Assembly (NCBI GenBank): GCA_027318915.1
Contig: DAHVOH010000045.1
Span: 1 to 26,124, forward strand
Source of the DNA: Clostridiales bacterium
GTDB lineage: Bacteria > Bacillota_E > Sulfobacillia > Sulfobacillales > JAIMBI01
Reading direction: 5' to 3'
DNA: 26,124 nt
Shown here one piece after another: positions 23,788 through 26,124 of this stretch (position 1 is the stretch's first letter; the number at the start of each line of letters is the position of its first letter). Below the pieces are notes generated by a model. The model saw only the letters and a program-made list of their open reading frames with translations, was not told the DNA's origin and ran no database searches. Both the position numbers and the translations under genes were made by a program.

Positions 23788-24774
23788 TCAGCCGACCGGG
23801 ACCCAGGCCGCTCGCGCGGCGGATTCGTAGGCGGCCTGCACCACGGCCAGGGCTTGGCGGCCGTCCCGGCCGCGCGGCGCCACGCCCGGGTCACCGGCAC
23901 AGGCCCGGACGAAGTCCGCGTACAAGTTGTGCGACGGCTCCCCGTCGAGCGGAATGTCCGCCCGGCCCGGGCGTCGAATCCAGGCACGCCCCTCGTCGGC
24001 CACGCACTGGCCGGTCGTTCCCCACACCATGACCCGGTGGGCTTCTTCATACGGCGCCCGCCACGACACCCGAAGGCTCCCCGGCACACCGTTTCGCAGG
24101 CGGAACAGCACGAAGCCGTCCTCCTCCACCGCCCGCTCGCCGCGCGTCAGGACGGCGGCCACCTCGCCAATCTCTTGGCCCGCCACCGCCCGCACGGCGT
24201 CGACGGCATGCACGCCCAGGTCCATCAGCACGCCGCCGCCCGCCGTGCCGGGGTCGAAAAACCAGCCCGCGCCGGGCGCCCACAACTGAGGGCCGCCGTG
24301 CGCCAGATACGATTCGACGCCGGTCACCTCGCCGATCAGGCCGGCTCGAATCGCCCGGGCGGCCGCGAGGATGCTGCCGCGATGGCGGCTTTCCTCCGCC
24401 GTCTGCAGAACCACCCCGGCGTCCTCGGCGGCGGCGATCATGGCGTCGGCCTGCGCGAGGTTCAGGGCCATGGGCTTTTCCACCAGCACGTGCTTGCCGG
24501 CCCGTGCGGCCGCCGTCGCGATGGGCGCGTGGAGGTGCGGCGGCGTGCAGATGTCGACGGCGTCCACGTCCGGATCGGAGACGGCGTCCTGCCATCGGGG
24601 CGCCACGACGCCCCCGCCCCAGAGGCGCCGGGCTTCGGCCGCCGCGCTCTCCGTGCGGCTCGCAAACACCGTGACCTGGACCGCATCGCCACCCATCGCG
24701 CGAAACCCGGGCAGGTGCTGGCGGACGGCCACGGTGCCGCAACCGATGAGCGCGATGCGAAGAGGCCGGGACAT
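23788..24774 (-). CDS. Gfo/Idh/MocA-family NAD(P)-dependent oxidoreductase
   Basis: 328 residues. The Rossmann motif is RIALIGCGTVAVRQHLPGF (6-24), then DAVDICTPPHLHAPIA and the family signature HVLVEKPMALN. In the C-terminal domain GGGVLMDLGVHAVDAVRAV holds the D-x-x-x-H pair that contacts substrate. Members oxidise or reduce sugar or inositol derivatives with NAD(P); the substrate here is unknown. AAGGGGGG lies 9 nt before ATG 24774. The molybdenum hydroxylase stop is 70 nt upstream on the same strand. Confidence 0.95.
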   Translation of the reverse strand: MSRPLRIALIGCGTVAVRQHLPGFRAMGGDAVQVTVFASRTESAAAEARRLWGGGVVAPRWQDAVSDPDVDAVDICTPPHLHAPIATAAARAGKHVLVEKPMALNLAQADAMIAAAEDAGVVLQTAEESRHRGSILAAARAIRAGLIGEVTGVESYLAHGGPQLWAPGAGWFFDPGTAGGGVLMDLGVHAVDAVRAVAGQEIGEVAAVLTRGERAVEEDGFVLFRLRNGVPGSLRVSWRAPYEEAHRVMVWGTTGQCVADEGRAWIRRPGRADIPLDGEPSHNLYADFVRACAGDPGVAPRGRDGRQALAVVQAAYESAARAAWVPVG

Positions 24775-24844
24775 CGCTCGCCCCCCTTTCCGCCGTCACC
24801 GCGACGGCTCTTCCCTCGTGGGTCCTGCCGGCCCGTGCGGTCGC

Positions 24845-26124
24845 CTAGCGCGCGGCCGCCATCCCCGCGCGGACCCATTCGACAATGCGATCGGGGGTCA
24901 CGGGGAGGTCCGTCACCACGACGCCGAACGGGGCCAACGCGTCGGAGACAGCATTGGCCACGGCGGCCGGCGCCGCGATGAGGGACCCTTCCCCCATGCC
25001 CTTGAAGCCGCCCAGACTTTCCGAAGGCGTTTCCAGCTGGCGAATGCGCATCATCGGGACGTCGTGGAAGCTTGGCACCAAATAGTCCATCAGCGTCGTC
25101 GCGGTGATTTGACCCGCGTCGTCGTAGCGCAGCTGCTCCAACAACGCGCTGCCGATGCCCTGGGCCACCCCGCCCTGAATCTGCCCGTCGACCAGGAGCG
25201 GATTGATCACGACGCCGCAGTCGTTGACCACCACGTAGTCCAGCACGCGAACCAGGCCGCTTTCCGCATCCACCTCGACCAGGGCGGCATGGGTTCCGTT
25301 GGAATAGGTCGCCCCCATGGGCGGCTGGTAGCGCACCAGCACCTCCAGGCCCGGGTCCATCCCCGGCGGCAGGCCGCCCACCTCCAGGTACGCCCGACGC
25401 GCCAGCTCGGCCATCGGCACCGAGCGGCCGGGCACACCGCTGACGGAGGCGGCTCCGGCCGCGATGACGATGTCATCCGCAGCCGCCTCCAACACATGCG
25501 CCGCCAGGCGGACCAGTTTGTCCCGCAGAGCCCGGCTGGCCTTCAGAGCCGCGCCGCCGCCGATGGTGGCCGAGCGGCTGCCCCCGGTCCCGCCCCCGAG
25601 CGGAGCCTTGTCCGTGTCGCCGTGCAGGACGGTGACGTCCTCGACGGCGATGCCCAGGGTGTCGGCGATGATTTGGGCCAGCGTGGTTTCATGCCCCTGT
25701 CCGGTCGGCCCCAGGCCGCACGTCGCGGTGACGGTCCCGGAAACGTCCATCGTCAACGCCACGCTTTCGTACGGCACGCTGCCGGCCTCCGACTCCGCGA
25801 AGGCCGACGGCTCCACGAAGACGCACAGGCCGAGCCCGACAAACCGGCCCGCCTCCCGCCACCGCGCCTGGTCGCGCCGGAACTGTTCCAGATTGATCAG
25901 CGCCAGCGCCGACTCCATCGAATCGCTGTAGGATCCGGCGTCGTAGAGCTGACCGGTGGCCGACCGATACGGGAACTGGGACGCGTCAATGAGGTTGATC
26001 CGCCGCACGTCAATCGGATCGCGGCCCACCGCGCGGGCCACCGCTTCCACGATGCCCTCCTGGACTTGGGCGCCGATGGGTCCGCCGACGCCGCGGTACG
26101 GGCCCAGGGGCGCTTTGAGATCGG
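24845..26124 (-). CDS. Xanthine dehydrogenase/CoxL-family molybdopterin-binding subunit (partial, N-terminus off window)
   Basis: The frame enters from the right edge; 425 codons and the stop are visible, the C-terminal half of a roughly 750-residue large subunit. The first visible segment, PLGPYRGVGGP, stands where aldehyde oxidase/xanthine dehydrogenase members have AYRGAGRPE, so the motif is variant. GLGPTGQGHETTLAQIIADTLG and GGGTGGSRSAT are molybdopterin-cytosine-dinucleotide contacts, VVVNDCGVVINPLLVDGQI is the usual C-terminal core, and GGFKGMGEGSLIAAP carries the catalytic glutamate. It hydroxylates an aldehyde or N-heterocycle with water. The FAD and 2Fe-2S subunits are not in the window. 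GTG at 26050 is an internal codon, not a real start. Confidence 0.94.
   Translation of the reverse strand, partial: DLKAPLGPYRGVGGPIGAQVQEGIVEAVARAVGRDPIDVRRINLIDASQFPYRSATGQLYDAGSYSDSMESALALINLEQFRRDQARWREAGRFVGLGLCVFVEPSAFAESEAGSVPYESVALTMDVSGTVTATCGLGPTGQGHETTLAQIIADTLGIAVEDVTVLHGDTDKAPLGGGTGGSRSATIGGGAALKASRALRDKLVRLAAHVLEAAADDIVIAAGAASVSGVPGRSVPMAELARRAYLEVGGLPPGMDPGLEVLVRYQPPMGATYSNGTHAALVEVDAESGLVRVLDYVVVNDCGVVINPLLVDGQIQGGVAQGIGSALLEQLRYDDAGQITATTLMDYLVPSFHDVPMMRIRQLETPSESLGGFKGMGEGSLIAAPAAVANAVSDALAPFGVVVTDLPVTPDRIVEWVRAGMAAAR

Noticed and set aside
22230..24032. 600-codon plus-strand open frame opposite the amidohydrolases
   Set aside because: It is antisense to two recognised genes, rich in Arg/His/Gly/Pro, and matches no family pattern; it is a product of high GC at third positions. 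The same applies to other long antisense frames, for example 1190-2380 and 13660-14631.
1..26124. CRISPR arrays, tRNA/rRNA genes, insertion sequences, attachment sites
   Set aside because: No regularly spaced repeats, no tRNA-like cloverleaf with CCA-end context, no transposase or integrase and no terminal repeats were seen on reading both strands.

Overview
The window is GC-rich throughout, uses many GTG and TTG starts, has strong AAGGAGG-type ribosome binding sites, and carries one SAM-I (S-box) riboswitch with an antiterminator. Together these suggest a high-GC, Gram-positive-type bacterium, such as a deep-branching Firmicute (Symbiobacterium/Thermaerobacter-like) or a Chloroflexota relative. 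This placement is inference; no rRNA or marker gene is present. I see no tRNA, rRNA, CRISPR array, insertion sequence or phage gene.

Layout. (1) 1-4513, minus strand: a truncated gene for an HD-superfamily-like protein whose metal-binding residues are mostly replaced, preceded in the transcription direction by a 1129-residue RecB-like nuclease/SF1 helicase of the TM0106 type. (2) 4788-8528, minus strand: mannonate dehydratase (uxuA), an MFS transporter, and a GAF-GGDEF signalling protein. (3) 9124-11995, plus strand: a compact SIS isomerase/deglycase, PfkB kinase and BtpA-family cassette that looks like a sugar or sugar-amine route. (4) 12327-14952: an FAD-dependent amine/amino-acid oxidase-like gene converging on an FGGY sugar kinase. 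(5) 15397-19516, plus strand: a promoter, SAM-I riboswitch and terminator/antiterminator, followed by three overlapping methionine genes: a MetE N-terminal-type barrel, a zinc-binding MetE C-terminal barrel, and a homocysteine methyltransferase-MTHFR fusion. (6) 19645-26124, minus strand: a threonine-aldolase-like PLP enzyme, a YtcJ-type amidohydrolase, an amidohydrolase-2 family protein without its usual metal ligands, a Gfo/Idh/MocA dehydrogenase, and the C-terminal part of a molybdenum hydroxylase large subunit that runs off the right edge.

How the genes work together. The methionine operon is the best-understood unit. MTHFR supplies 5-methyl-THF, and the split MetE pair and/or the homocysteine methyltransferase domain make methionine. 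Transcription is predicted to stop when SAM is abundant. The rest is mostly scavenging catabolism of sugar acids, sugars or glycated amines, amino acids and heterocycles or amides.

Most notable points: the naturally split MetE under a fully readable S-box switch; two probable pseudoenzymes (the HD-like protein and the amidohydrolase-2 protein); the SIS-PfkB-BtpA cassette with a perfect dyad next to its ribosome binding site; and the nuclease-helicase next to the degenerate HD protein. I did not find a clear wholly new system. The last two are the closest candidates.
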